Shown here in pieces: positions 11,291 to 22,537 of a DNA stretch of 64,000 bases. Every line of letters starts with the position of its first letter. Within the stretch, counting starts at the first letter, position 1. The notes beneath the pieces are model-generated. The model saw only the letters and a list, made by a program, of their open reading frames with translations, was not told the origin of the DNA and searched no databases. This DNA is from Paraphoma chrysanthemicola (Eukaryota; Ascomycota; Dothideomycetes; Pleosporales; Phaeosphaeriaceae), in NCBI GenBank assembly GCA_020744225.1, contig JAGMWG010000001.1, positions 2,294,001 through 2,358,000 of the forward strand. The letters run 5' to 3'. The position numbers were made by a program, and so were the translations under genes.

Positions 11291-11900
11291 TCAACCTCGG
11301 AATCCCGCCCACCAGTGATGCTGCACCGTCCCCTGCGCCCTGGAGTTACTCCAGATCGACATCTGGCCGATGCTCTGGGTGCGGAACAATTCCATCGAGC
11401 CTCCGCCGCCCGAGTCTCGGCTGAATACACATGTCATGCCGACCTCGCATTCTTTCTTGTGCATCTGCAGGCCTCGCAAGCGTCCATCCTCCTCTGCACA
11501 TTCTGCGGAGCGATGGGTCTCAAAAGCGCTTCTCCAGCCTCGATCATGGTCCATCCTTGGATCCTCGGCAGTAAGCTCTGCCGAGTAGCCCACATAGTCG
11601 GCCGAGATCCACTTCTTCCAGAAGCAGCGCACGAGCACCGCAATCAACCAAGTGGCATCTCCCTGCCACGCAAACCACGACGGATGGCCACCTCCGCCAC
11701 CGCGCCGTTGGCAGCAACGACTGCAGGGTCCTCGACCTCATGCTCGTGATTGCTGCTTCCAGGGAACCGGAAGAATGCGGGAATTCCGGACAACACGATT
11801 GCAGCAATCAAAAACACCTGCCAATCAAGACACTGGCCTCAGGTTCGGGACAGCTTCCTTTGGAGAATGAAGCACTAAGCCCGAGGCTTGATTGTCCACA
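11291..11900 (-). pseudogene. Unresolved minus-strand membrane-protein locus (gene with unclear introns, or broken)
   Basis: Coding character is visible on the minus strand in more than one frame. About 11649-11830 encodes a Trp-containing stretch with a membrane segment (VFLIAAIVLSGIPAFF) followed by an acidic linker and EVAIRRGLRGREMPLG before a stop. From 11647 down to 11291 a second frame, offset by one base, reads IAVLVRCFWKKWISADYVGY and on to HHWWAGFRG and a stop. I could not find a convincing donor/acceptor pair joining the two, so this may be a frameshifted pseudogene or a gene with an intron I mis-see. Upstream (about 11830-11900) a Ser/Pro-rich segment could be an earlier exon. No family recognised. 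Confidence 0.35.
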
Positions 11901-12234
11901 GCAGAGTCCCTGCTTTTTTTTATCCGCAGGTGCCTAGCAAATCTAGCAACTGGTCGTGTGTGTAGCTTTACTGGGAACGAGCATTTTTTCCAAGGTGCCG
12001 CCACATGCGCTATTGGACATGGCTAACTGCGTAGTGTATTATGCTATACAACCAAGTACGTAATACGCAGCCATGTTTGTAGTGCAGCACGGCCGTCTGT
12101 TTTAAAAAGGCAAGTAAGAGCCTCAACAGCTGCAAAACTCACGACCTGGCGGTGGAGAATGGACAGAATCTTCAGTGGTTGCGGGGCTGGAGCGCAGCGC
12201 CCTTGTGATTACCAGCGAGCTGTATCTAAAGTAT
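11901..12234. other. Intergenic, no gene supported
   Basis: 334 bp including the 3' flank of the F-box gene and the presumed 5' side of the unresolved locus. Short T-run at 11912-11920. Nothing else seen. Confidence 0.4.
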
Positions 12235-13555
12235 TCAAACTTCATGCTCATTGTCCGAGTCGCCTCCATCTACTGGCCTACCTTGCAGAATATCATAACC
12301 CATAACCTCGTTGATGAACTTGTTCGAGACCGCCAGTTCCTCGTACCGTCGCCTCTCCTCTTCGGTGAATTCTCGACTTCCAGGACGCATCATCTGTGCT
12401 ATCAAAGGCCGCCAAATCTGGTCGAGCTGCGTGATACCAATCTTCGTACACGGCAGATCGTCGAGCAGCGCTGGCGATACTACACCAATGTCTCTCCAGT
12501 GTCGCCGCCAGCACTTGCTCGTATGCGGTGACATGTGAGATCTGAACGCGTGGAGGTAACGACGGCGTTCGCTGTACGTAGGCCGAGCAAGCAGCTTGGC
12601 CACTTGACCAATCGAACCCAAAATGAGGAAAAACGCTATGTCTTCATGGCAAGCAGGCTGACTCAACCACCCTCGTAGCCTTTCCATGGGCCCAGTACGA
12701 CTCGAAGGCCGCAGCTTGCGCATGAGGACTTGAACGATGAAGCAGTACATATAAAAGTACTGTAGCCGCAACGGAGGGTCCAGTTTTTTCATGATTGCCA
12801 CTTCTTCCCTCGTGATACCACTTGTGGTACAGACGTTGTAGCCGATATGCGAGCGCGGTCGAATTCGACCAAGGTCCCTCTCCAGAAGGAACCGCCTGTG
12901 TTCATCTAGGAAGAAGCCCACCCCAAACACCAGCGGCATCATTCTTTCGTAGACGGACGTCCACATCTGTCTTTGTCGGTGGCACATGTTTTCCGATGGG
13001 TCTCCGACCAAGATATCAGCCAGGTGTCGAGTGAGCCTAATGGAAGCTATGTGTCGCCGCCGCATGGCAAGCAAGAATGGAAAGTCCGCTGCGCTTGGTA
13101 CTGGATAGAGGCGTAAATGTAAGTCTCCAAGGCGACACCTCAGCCAATGCCGGACAAGTGCAGGAGCATTGCCTGTGATCAACTCGTTGAGCGTATGCGA
13201 TGTCCTCCTCAACGATAAAATGTCTGCAACGCAGAGCTCGCGCAAAATGTGCAGATGAAGCTCATTTGGCAGACGGAATAATGCTTCCAAGAAAGGACTA
13301 CAACTCTGATCAATAAACTAGTCCTAGCACGTTGTCCAAAATGGTGCATTACCTTGATGATTTTGGTGACAAGCCTCCATCAACCTCTCTTCTCCTGACC
13401 ACCCCAAAAGACGCGCTCAGTCGACTCTGTAGGCTCTCAGCTACCTTCCCAAGCCTCGGTCTTTTCTTCTTAATCCCCTTTGCCCCTAGTGCAATCACTG
13501 AGACATCTCTTGCACGATCAGACGGAAGGCTACTTCTGTGGTTATTGTCCGTCAT
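12235..13555 (-). CDS. F-box domain protein with a separate 5' exon
   Basis: Probable substrate adaptor of an SCF ubiquitin ligase. The main exon (12235-13297) encodes ALFRLPNELHLHILRELC and DILSLRRTSHTLNELI, a typical F-box, then about 300 residues with no repeat I recognise. The Met at 13290 is usable, but a better model adds exon 1 (13353-13555, starting MTDNNHRSS). The 55-bp intron (13298-13352) has GTAATG and GTTGTAG and joins in phase (SPKSS-S-PFLEALFRLP). That gives 1266 nt, 421 aa, with the F-box near residue 70 after a basic leader (KGIKKKRPRLGK). The exon-1 frame stays open to an ATG at 13756, so a longer N-terminus is possible. Substrate unknown. Confidence 0.7.
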
Positions 13556-14893
13556 CGTCAGCCGTCGCGCTCGTGTGCCTCGCCGACTCCAAACCTTCCG
13601 GAGTACCAGACAAGGCTTCTCGCGCTCAGCGCTTGCGTAAATTCGATCGCAAAGCCGGAGGCATGGTCGCCGCGATGTTGTGAGGCGAGCGCTGGCAGGT
13701 GTCGCACAGGGAGAGTGGAAGAGCAGAGTCAGGCGGTTGCAGAAGCCCGTAAACACAACATGTAGGGCTTGATCACGCCAAGCCGCCTAACATCTGAAAC
13801 ACCAACACCCTCGAGTAATCCCGAACACGGGTGGCAAGTGGCGCGTGGCGCATGGCGCGAGCTGCTTAATCAGTAATGACTGACCTGCGTTTGTTTTTTG
13901 TGCTGATGCGATTCTGCTGTCCGCACTGGCCGTCCGCCAAAGTCGTTAACTCCAGCGCCTTTAAGTTTCTAAACCAGCGCTCGAATATCGACACATGCGA
14001 AAGTATCAAGTCAGATTGGCATGTCACATCTCTCATCGACCCAATGCCCAACACCTGTAAATACGATTGAGAAGCCTATGTTGTACTAGTGCCGAGACTC
14101 TCATTATGTGCTCCTCGCTGAGCACAGCGATCAAGAAATTGCGCGCAACGGAATCGTACCGCGATCACAGAGGCTGCGAGTGGGTGGTTGGAGTGGTCCG
14201 TTGATCCATCCATCATGCATTTTTGGTGCAAGCATAGAATTGCGACAAGCACAACTATGTTCGTATATTCTTTCCTGCCCATGGAATTGGGAGTGATAGC
14301 ATAATCGACATAACAATGTCAAGTTCGTTCAAAAGGTACCTAGCCAGCACCACTGCTCAACACCAATGTCCACGATGAACAACAGATTAGCAGATCCTCT
14401 CCATTACTTCCAATACCCAGTTTTCGCGGTGTGGAATGCAAACACACTTTATTTATTCAACGAACCCGACTCTCGATGACATCCATTTCTCAACATGCTC
14501 ATGGAGAACTTTTATCGAGCGGTCCTGCAAAACACTTCAATGCTTAGGTGCCGCTCAGGCCGAAGTCAATCGCATGTTCCTGTCCCGCGGGGTTGCCGCA
14601 GCGGTTAGCCTATAGCCCGACACGTGTCCAGGACTTCTTTTGCAAGAACAATTGTGAGATGTGCAGGGCAAATGGAAACAAGCTATAGGCGTCTAGCCTC
14701 CTGAGATCCGCGTCTGCAACCTCATAGGCTACCTGACACAGATCGCTCTATATGGGCAGGCCTAATGGTCTCAAGTCAAAGCAGTCGGTGTACAATCAGC
14801 AAGTGAACTCACTGATCAGAATCTTGCCAGTCGGTATTGAGCTTCGTCATGGATTCGCGCCCATGCGCTGCCATTTGCGAAGAGCTGGCTCAC
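13556..14893. other. Intergenic, no gene supported
   Basis: About 1.3 kb. The 13556-13756 end may be 5' leader or an N-terminal extension of the F-box gene. Beyond that, ORFs of about 60 codons on both strands overlap each other and lack motifs. No tRNA-like cloverleaf or repeat recognised. Confidence 0.4.
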
Positions 14894-16026
14894 TCAGTCG
14901 ATGTCGAGTACTATCTTGCCTCTCACTCTCCCCTCGGCCATGTACTCTTTAATCTTCCGCCATGCCTCTTCATACTCACTCTTATTCAATATTCCTTTTA
15001 CGACCTCCTGCACCACGACTTCTATGTGGCCTGCATCAGCCATGCTTGCAACTTGCTCCAATAATTCACTCTTTTGGTACAGAATGACATTTGCATAACG
15101 AGGGCCAAACAAATAACCTCGTACATGCCTCAGAACCTGTGATGGATATGTGAAGTAGGTCGCAGGGCCGCCCATAGATTCTCTGGAAGTTTTATCTCCC
15201 ACTATGGTAATGTATGCGCCGTGCGAGTGTAGAAGTTCGGTCTGCAGGACGTCAGTACATGTAGTGCGGATGTAGTCACTGCCGCTATACTCACCCAGGA
15301 GCTGAAAACATGAGTACCACCTACGCAATCGACGTAGAGATCGAATTTTCTGCCTTCTGGTCTTCCCTCAAGGAGCGTCTTGACAACATCTTCTTTGCCA
15401 TAGTCAACCACTTCATCAGCCCCCAGTCCTTTCACAAAGTCCACGTTGCGATCGCTGCATATCCCGATCACGTGGCAGTTATACAGCTTCTTCGCTAGCT
15501 GTACGCACCAAATACCGACACCGCCGCTAGCACCGGATACGATGACTCTTCGCTTTTCGTTTGGACTCTTGCTCTCCGATGGCAGCCAGTCCAGACAGGC
15601 GAAAGCAGTCAGAACGACAAGTGGAATGGCAGCGGCTTGTTCGTGGCTCAAAGACTTTGGCTTCTTTGCAATTGGCTCACCGGGCGCGACAGCCAAATAC
15701 TGTGCGAACGTGCCCTCACCCGTTGGGCGGTTGCACAGCCCATATACTTCGTCTCCCACTTTCCATTCCCCACTCTTTTTCAGCTCGTGTCCGATTGCAA
15801 CGACCACCCCGGAGTAGTCACGCCCAATTCCTTTCTCCTTCGTGCCCTTCAGCCAGCCAATGACAGGGTTACCCCAAAGTTGAATGTCGACAGGATTTAT
15901 GGCGGCGGCATGAATTTTGACAAGCACTTCGCCCGGTCCTGTCTGAGGCAAAGGCGCTTGCGTCAAGTGGGGAAGGGAGCTTGGTGTTGTGTAAGTCAAA
16001 GAAGTGTATGTTTTAGGCAGAGCCAT
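14894..16026 (-). CDS. Zinc-free MDR oxidoreductase (quinone oxidoreductase / reticulon-4-interacting type)
   Basis: Medium-chain dehydrogenase/reductase, expected to reduce quinones or enones with NADPH. Exon 1 is 15295-16026 and exon 2 is 14894-15241. The 53-bp intron (15242-15294) has GTGAGT, a CTGAC branch and CTGCAG, in phase 0. The exons join to 1080 nt, 359 aa. The GroES-like half has GEVLVKIHAAAINPVD and GRDYSGVV (70-74). The Rossmann half has the nucleotide loop GASGGVG at 165-171, then GADEVVDYGKED and VDCVGG. Catalytic and structural zinc cysteines of classical alcohol dehydrogenases are absent, as expected for this subgroup. The C-terminus (KGKIVLDID analogue RGKIVLDID) is complete. 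It lies in tandem with the MFS gene 356 bp upstream; a shared pathway is only a possibility. Confidence 0.85.
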
Positions 16027-16382
16027 GTTCTGGTGAGGAGAGACAGTACTGAAACCGCGAGTTGATACGACAGACGAAATTCAACATCAAACGACCGCAA
16101 GCTCGCCCTCTTCGTAAGATAATTGCCGGCACATTGGGCATCACCGATGACGTCTTAGTAAACGATGAGCCAATGCGATAATGTGGGGTTGCGGAGGTTT
16201 GCCCGAGGTACCATGTCGTTGTTCTTTAAAAAGCGAGTCATGATTCGCCTATAACTAGTAATCATTTTAGTCATTCTTCTCTTGGATTTCCCTAATGTGG
16301 CAGTCCTCAAACTGGGCAACATTCTGAGGCTATCAAGAGCTGAACGTCTCCTATCCGATCGTTCAGCAACATGCCTATTCCC
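16027..16382. other. Intergenic between MFS 3' end and MDR promoter
   Basis: 356 bp between the MFS stop and the oxidoreductase start, both on the minus strand. It should contain the MFS terminator and the oxidoreductase promoter. No coding region seen. Confidence 0.5.
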
Positions 16383-18306
16383 TCAGAGCTTCACTGTGCT
16401 TTTTTCTCTAATGCGCTGTCCATATTTGCAAAATCCGAAGGGTATAGGAATCAGCAAGACTGATATAAACCCAAGTAAAGTGTTGCCCCATCCGTAGCCC
16501 AATTGTTCATACATTTTAGGGCTGCTGAGCGGTATCAAAGCAGCGGCTAACGAGCGCAACACAGTGTTCGCTGCCATGGCACTTGCCGCATGTACCGTAA
16601 ATGCATCCACCAGATAAGTCGATGCTGGCATGAATGAGAGGAGAAGCCCGATACCTACAAGACCCGTTGCGAGTATCGGTATTATGAAATGTGTGCGGTA
16701 CTGCACAGTCCATCCTGTTTTTATTTAGAAAAGGGGTTGAATGTAGACTCATCACTGTTCGTACCGTAGATGAAGAGGCCCGCAGGTATGAAAAACCCTC
16801 CTATACACATGATCCGAAGACGATGCTCTGGTTGGAAATCCCCCTTTGCAACATGGTGTGCCACACTTTTGTTGCCGAAGTAGGTGTAAACGAATTGACC
16901 TATAAGTGAGCCAATACCTATCCCAAGGAATGAGAGTCCAGCAACACCACCATGCCATCCGTATTGGTTGGTAAAAACAGCGGTGAACGTAGTGAAGAGG
17001 ATGTACAGGTATGCGTAAGTTATGGCAATGAAGAGTGATATCGCGAAGCAAATCGGCGACAGAAACAGCATCTTTACGGGGCGGACAATCGAAAACATGA
17101 ATAGTTCTTTCGGCGTAAGCCCACTGTCAAGTTTGGAGACCAGTTTCTCGTTTCCGGTCTCGGCACGAAGTCGTTTAGCTTTTCGCTCGAGGATAACGGG
17201 TGCAGACGTCTCGCTCATAAGCAAGAGCGACATGATAAAGAATGCGCCAGCCTGAAAATATCAGCATCAGATTGCCTAGACTGCCACCCTACGCATAAGC
17301 ATGGAAGACTCATCTCATCAACGAACTTACCACGATCGCTACAAACCAAAAATTCCACCGCCACCCACGAGCGACTGTGAGGAAACCGCCAATGACAGGC
17401 CCTACGCAAGGACCAATTGCTATGACTGTGTCAGTGGTCGCCAACGAACGCTTGATCCTGAGGCACTTACTCGGGCCCATTAACCAGACAGACATTGCAG
17501 TGCCGCGATGTTCCCTAGGGATGAGATCGGCGATTGTGCCACCTCCGAGGACCATGGGAGCTCCGCCAAAGCATCCCATAAAAAATCTGAACACGATGAA
17601 TTGACTCATGGTTGTGGCAACAGCGGCAGCAATCGTGAAGACGATGAAAAAAAAGTTACAACTGTGGTACAGTGGCAATCTGCCGTACATCTCAGACATC
17701 GGCGCAATTACTGTTGGGAATTAGTCGTTTCGTATCGCGGCTCTTGGGGTGTTGTGCATACGCAGCGGTCCAAATGCAAACTGGTGAAGCGTCAGTCGAG
17801 GTTCCTTCTGTGACGCTGAGATGGAGCCTTACGCCAAGTACATAGACTGAGACCATGAAGCCCCCCAACAGGTCGTTCGTCGATCCAAACTCTTGCATTA
17901 CCTCCGGCACTCCTGGCGCAAACATGCTGCTTGCCAGAGGTGTCAAGAAAGTAATGGCTGACACCAGACTCACCGTGCCCCATTTCTTCGAAGGTTTCCA
18001 ATTGAGGGGGTTTTCAGGATCATCAGGCCCATCAAAGTCGATGACGTTGGAGACAGTAACATCGTCAGGGTGCGATTCTAAGCTCGATGTAGAATCTGCT
18101 TCCGCCTCTTTCTCAATGTCTTTCTCCATTATAATTCTACGATGTAGGTCGTCGCCTAGTGGGATACCTTGCCGGGTAGAGGTGCGGCTGGTAACCCGTC
18201 GTATCGAGCCAGCGTTGCTTGGAATGTCCGCATCATGACCCTCTGCAGCTGCAAGGTCGATGATCTCGCTGCTGGTGACATCTCGGTCTAGAGCTGGCAT
18301 TGTCAT
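16383..18306 (-). CDS. MFS transporter, DHA1-type (12 membrane segments)
   Basis: Proton-coupled drug/polyamine-type exporter of the plasma membrane. Six exons: 17833-18306, 17762-17780 (19 nt), 17471-17710, 17331-17419, 16765-17251 and 16383-16714. They join to 1641 nt, 546 aa. Introns are 52, 51, 51, 79 and 50 bp with good GT/AG signals. A hydrophilic N-terminus of about 100 residues ends in the family motif DPENPLNWKPSKKW. Then come FAFGPLLIAPMSEMYGRLP (loop 2-3 motif), GGGTIADLIPREHRG, TIGPCVGPVIGG (antiporter-like motif in TM5) and WRWNFWFV. The central loop carries LERKAKRLR. The second half spans YGWHGGVAGLSFLGIG to PIPFGFCKYG. Substrate cannot be told from sequence. No cluster partners other than the neighbouring oxidoreductase. 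Confidence 0.88.
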
Positions 18307-19065
18307 GGCGCGGGCAAGGTTCCCTTCAACCTGAAGCGGCTAGAGGAATGATTTCGATGGCAAATCTCGGTCCAGGTTTTAACTTCTCGGTCTGAGATAC
18401 TGACATGCGACGCCTTGTCTGATGGCAGCGAGAGTAGAAATCTGGGATGGAAGCTGTGACGGTGACTCTCAAGAAGACCACAAATTACTAATGAGAGAGA
18501 CGCAGAGCTAGCAGCTGCCGCAAAAGTACTACTGGACCAATCCTATCTTGGTGCCCCGGATATGAGTCGGAGGGTGCACCTATCCCCACAGACCGGTATA
18601 TCCGGGTGTAACACTCCATCAGGACGTGCTCTCGTTGAGTAGTTCTTTGCCTCTCGCAGTCGTCATGATCAAGCTAAGGGATTGATAACTCGTAATCGTT
18701 TATTCTTCTCGGCGACATGCTTGCGTCGCTGCCTCATCTACAACATAATTGAGTCCTGTGCAATTCCAAGAGGCATTTCGTGGAGAATACACAAGATCAG
18801 ACCTAAATGGCGGGGGTCCTGCCGCCTAGCGCACTATGCTCCACTTTTGAACGCTAGCTTCAATCCTTCGCCCCTCAAGAGCGTTACCCAGGTGGTGATC
18901 GACTGCACTTTGCACGCGCCATTTGACATTTGGCACTCAGCAGCCGGAACCGCCTGAATGGCCACGTAAGGTATTGTGCCACTTAACAAATTTCACTATT
19001 CCATGGTCCAAAGTACCTTGGAAGCCGCTTCAACATCTCCAGCTTTTCCAACGTATATTGGCTGA
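18307..19065. other. Intergenic: MFS upstream region
   Basis: About 760 bp upstream of the MFS start. A plus-strand ORF at 18682-18957 has no recognisable motif and is probably fortuitous. No repeat or RNA gene seen. Confidence 0.4.
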
Positions 19066-19679
19066 TTACTTATAACCTCGGCCGAGCACGCCATTGTGGA
19101 TCTCCCAGGTCCATCCTGAATAATTGTTCTTCGGGGCTGTCGGCAGAGATCGTCCCCCGAGGCTTCCTCTACGAAACTTGACTTGAATGAAAGCCACTTG
19201 AATGCCCAGCCCTTTCCATGTCATTTTCGTAGGGTACTGCTGGACGATAAACTGAATAGTCCTCGCCGTCTGGCGATTGGTAAGACTGGCCGTCGCGTCT
19301 CTGCGAGTGCAGACGATGGTTGTCAACACTTCCACGATAATCTCCATGTACCCTGCACATGCTAGTAAACTATTTGTGCGAAGTTGTGCCTGCTCGGAGA
19401 CGTTGGTTGTTGTCTGAATCCACGTACCTAATTGTGTTCCCTATTGTGAGCATAGTCGCCAACAAGTGGCAAGAGACATGGTCCAGTAGAGTCGATGCCG
19501 CCCACCAAGCCAATAAATGTTGAGAGTAAAGTAGTGGGAAGATGCGCACTGTACTTTCGCATATATCCAGGCTCGTCTAGGTACAGTTGAGTGATAAATA
19601 GATGCATTCCATAAATTGGCTCTTCTCCGCAAAGGTAGAGTGAAGTATGCCTTGCACTATCCCACTTGCGTGTCGTCAT
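19066..19679 (-). pseudogene. Possible gene fragment encoding a membrane-like segment
   Basis: Two minus-strand open stretches look partly coding. 19428-19679 starts MTTRKWDSARHTSLYL and contains a hydrophobic run (LPTTLLSTFIGLVGGIDS). 19066-19347 reads EIIVEVLTTIVCTRRDA and TARTIQFIVQQYPTKM. GTACGT at about 19429 and a GCAG acceptor near 19350 could join them, but the first frame meets TAG exactly at that donor. The locus is therefore either mis-modelled or broken. No family assigned. Confidence 0.22.
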
Positions 19680-21109
19680 GGTGCAATTCGTCTACCGAGG
19701 ACTTCAGGCTCTACGATACATATTGCATCAAAGTGGGGATGCTCGACTTGTTCGTCTGCGCAGATAAGAAGAACAGATTCACTCCCTAGCGCAAGCCAAG
19801 GCTGCAGTAAAGAACAGAAAGGCGTGGGACGAATGCAACTAGGCACGATCTGCTGAGCTTGACAGACACTTCGAACGACTGGAAAGCAGTATTTGAAGCG
19901 TTTTGCTGTTCTGCGCATCCCAAAATAAGTAAATTAAGAATTCTGAGTACAGAGACTTCAAGTTCGCTCTGACTCTCCCATCCTCCCTAACTCGTGGCTT
20001 CCTGTCAAGTTTCGTTCAGTGCAGGTCATCCGCCTCCTTGAATTCTTTCACTTCATTAAAATCGTCTTCTTCTTCGACTGCGTCTAACCCCGGCGGCACT
20101 CCGTCCATGTATCAGACCCTACCTCTCATTAAGTTACCTTTCGAACAGCCGCGTATTTGCGGGTATGTCCCTAAGCGCTGTGTCCAAGTCCCCATTGCCC
20201 AATACCTGGACTTGGCCTAGAAATGAACCGTCATACGAAAAGGGTACTTTTGTGGGTCACCAGGAGTACAATCGTCGTGCGGAGTAACTTCGGAAATTAC
20301 AATCGCAAATCTGAAGTACAGGGAAGCCGATGAAGGATTCCCAGAGCCTCCCAAGACTTGAGTCCCATGGGCACAATCTCTGACTTTCATCTGTCGAATG
20401 TTCCTTGTCTATGTATTCAATCCTTCTCATGGAATAAGACGCAGCAATCGTACTGGGTGCTGACGATCTAGAGGGCTACAGGCAGAAGAGTATGGAATCC
20501 ATTATTGAATGTTAGCCACAAACGTATGCTGTAAGCGTGATGATCCGCCAGTATACCTGGGCCAGTCGGGCCCATATCAAGCGGAGTTTGGGCTGTGGAC
20601 GACTGCAAGTGACTGGTAATTAACTATTGATATTAGCGGAATCTTGATCATTTAGCTAATCATCGTCTGCACGTTGAGAGACAACTTACATTATATCAAG
20701 CGGAATGAACCTTTTCTGCTACGATGACTGGTGCTTGTTTGCATACTGTACCTGCCGCTGTTCCTTCCCTTTACATTGCTACGTTTGCAACATTCACCGA
20801 TCTCAGAAGTAGACATTGTAATTTCTGAGGAGTGTCTAGAACTGAGACATTGCACTGCTGCACTTACGCTACACTTGTCTTCTCTCTGTTTAAGGTTGCA
20901 ACTCTAAGGTGATGCAGGATTTCTTGTTGAATTCATGTCTTCTTGTCGACAGATTTGTCTGTCTACTTTGATAGTCTTGTATATGTTGTACGTGTGGTTT
21001 TTCGGTGTAGTGTAGCCGTGTCAAGGCTTTCTAGTGGGTTTGAACATTCGATATATAATAAACAAAGTTCTGTTCTTCTAGCCTCCGAGTAGAATCTACT
21101 TGGAGGGAC
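19680..21109. other. Long intergenic stretch, nothing recognised
   Basis: About 1.4 kb with only short, motif-free ORFs (for example 20038-20220 plus). An imperfect inverted repeat lies at 21083-21109 (CCTCCGAGTAG / CTACTTGGAGG). No RNA gene seen. Confidence 0.35.
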
Positions 21110-21612
21110 TCATTAACGCGTTTGGGCGGTGCGGAAGAACGTTGATGGTATAATTAAGTAATAGCTGATTAGCTTCGAACTTATCCTCGGCCGTTAGCAG
21201 GTCTGAATAGCTATCCTCGCGCGCAGAATCCTGCTCTTCTTAATTCATGGTATTTTAAGGAGTCTTACATTAGTACAGGTGCTGATTGTTGGGGTGAGCC
21301 TTAATTGGGGTAGTATCTAAGATAGAGAGGTGTGCCATGTTTAAAGCAGTAAGGACAGAGTCGAGGAGAATTTAGTCTAGGTAGGGGATTGCAAATGTAC
21401 ACTACTTGCGGAGATCTCAGCGATGCTACCTAGGTCTCGCGATTAGCTTTAGCGGTATTGAAGAGGAGACATATGTTTTGTTGATACAGCTCGCGTTTAG
21501 AAGTAAGGGAGGGGACTCGTTTCTCCACTCGCGCGCACGACGCCCACGCACGACGCCCACGCCTGAGTGGAGTGATACAGAGAAGAAACACGTGTAAGTG
21601 AATTAATGTCAT
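21110..21612 (-). pseudogene. Decayed coding relic with CAA/CAG-to-stop pattern (transposon-like)
   Basis: One minus-strand frame over about 21110-21380 reads smoothly as protein (LLDSVLTALNMAHLSILD, then EDSYSDLLTAEDKFEANQ, then INVLPHRPNALMSP) but is broken by several TAA/TAG codons. Each sits where a Gln codon hit by C-to-T would give it. A second minus frame (21430-21612) is open through KRELYQQNICLLFNTAKAN. The pattern suggests an old, lightly RIP-mutated transposon or gene relic. I cannot name the family. Confidence 0.35.
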
Positions 21613-22537
21613 GTGCGTGTTCTATTGTTTGCGACATTAAAATTTAAGGGATATCAGCGGAAACGTTTTATCTATGTGCTTTACGCAAGTACGCATTGAG
21701 AAAAAAACTCGGCAATCCAGTTCATGCTATACCCAACCGCTATCACATCCAAACATTAAGATCTTAGAATGTGAAGAAACTAATAAGGCTTATCCGCTGA
21801 AGAGCGCCTTCGTGGGAAAGTTCCCAGTGTCTTCACCGAAGAAGTTAGCTGCTGCAGAAGTTGAGTATATGGCACAAATTTTTCGGGATATGCCGGATGA
21901 AATAGTCTTCAAGTACTAGCATGTTATTTCGAGAACTAGATTTCTTTAAGCTGCTTAGTCTCTGGTTGAGGCGGTATATTCGCTGTCTCCGACTCTCTAA
22001 TTAGATCAGAGAGCTTTCTCGATGCGAAGAATGCATCTGCTCTATGTCCTGTTCAGGCTGCGGTATCACATGTCAATCTACAATAGCGAGAGGTGATGAA
22101 ACAAGACGCTACAAATCATTAGTTTTCGTCTACTACGGTGGTCGAGATAACCTCGATGTTCTGCATACGTAGCTCTTTCCTGGCACCCATAGTCACTGGA
22201 CATCCCGAGCACCTCCATTCCTTCGAATTCAAGTATAGTGCCGCGGTACAGTTTAGGAACTGCGATGGAAATTGGGCGTTGGCATTGTAGAATGACGCGA
22301 GCGTGATCGGAGTAATAGTGGAGTGCGCTAAATGAACGTTAAAAGCAACTGGACCAATGCACTGAGACCTTTGGCGTGACGTGCGTAAGGATACCGTTTC
22401 TTCATTCATTTTCGACGAGTCCCAACTCGGAGCTTGACCGCATTGGTATACCAGCAGATACGGTGTGCACCGGATACGCATCAATGACTGAAAACCTCGA
22501 AATGCAAGTGTCCTTGGCACGCTCCTACTACTGTACT
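21613..22537. other. Intergenic with two weak ORFs
   Basis: A plus-strand ORF at 21674-21919 (81 aa, ending MAQIFRDMPDEIVFKY) is hydrophilic and could be a small gene or exon. A minus-strand ORF at 22119-22565 directly downstream of the F-box-like gene could be a further exon of it. Neither has a splice link or family I can defend. Confidence 0.25.

Noticed and set aside
11135..11749. 204-codon plus-strand ORF
   Set aside because: Ser/Ala/Arg/His-rich without motif; the minus strand has better coding character here.
14570..14700. Possible tRNA-like GC-rich segment
   Set aside because: No A/B box pair or cloverleaf could be drawn; no tRNA gene is supported anywhere in the window.
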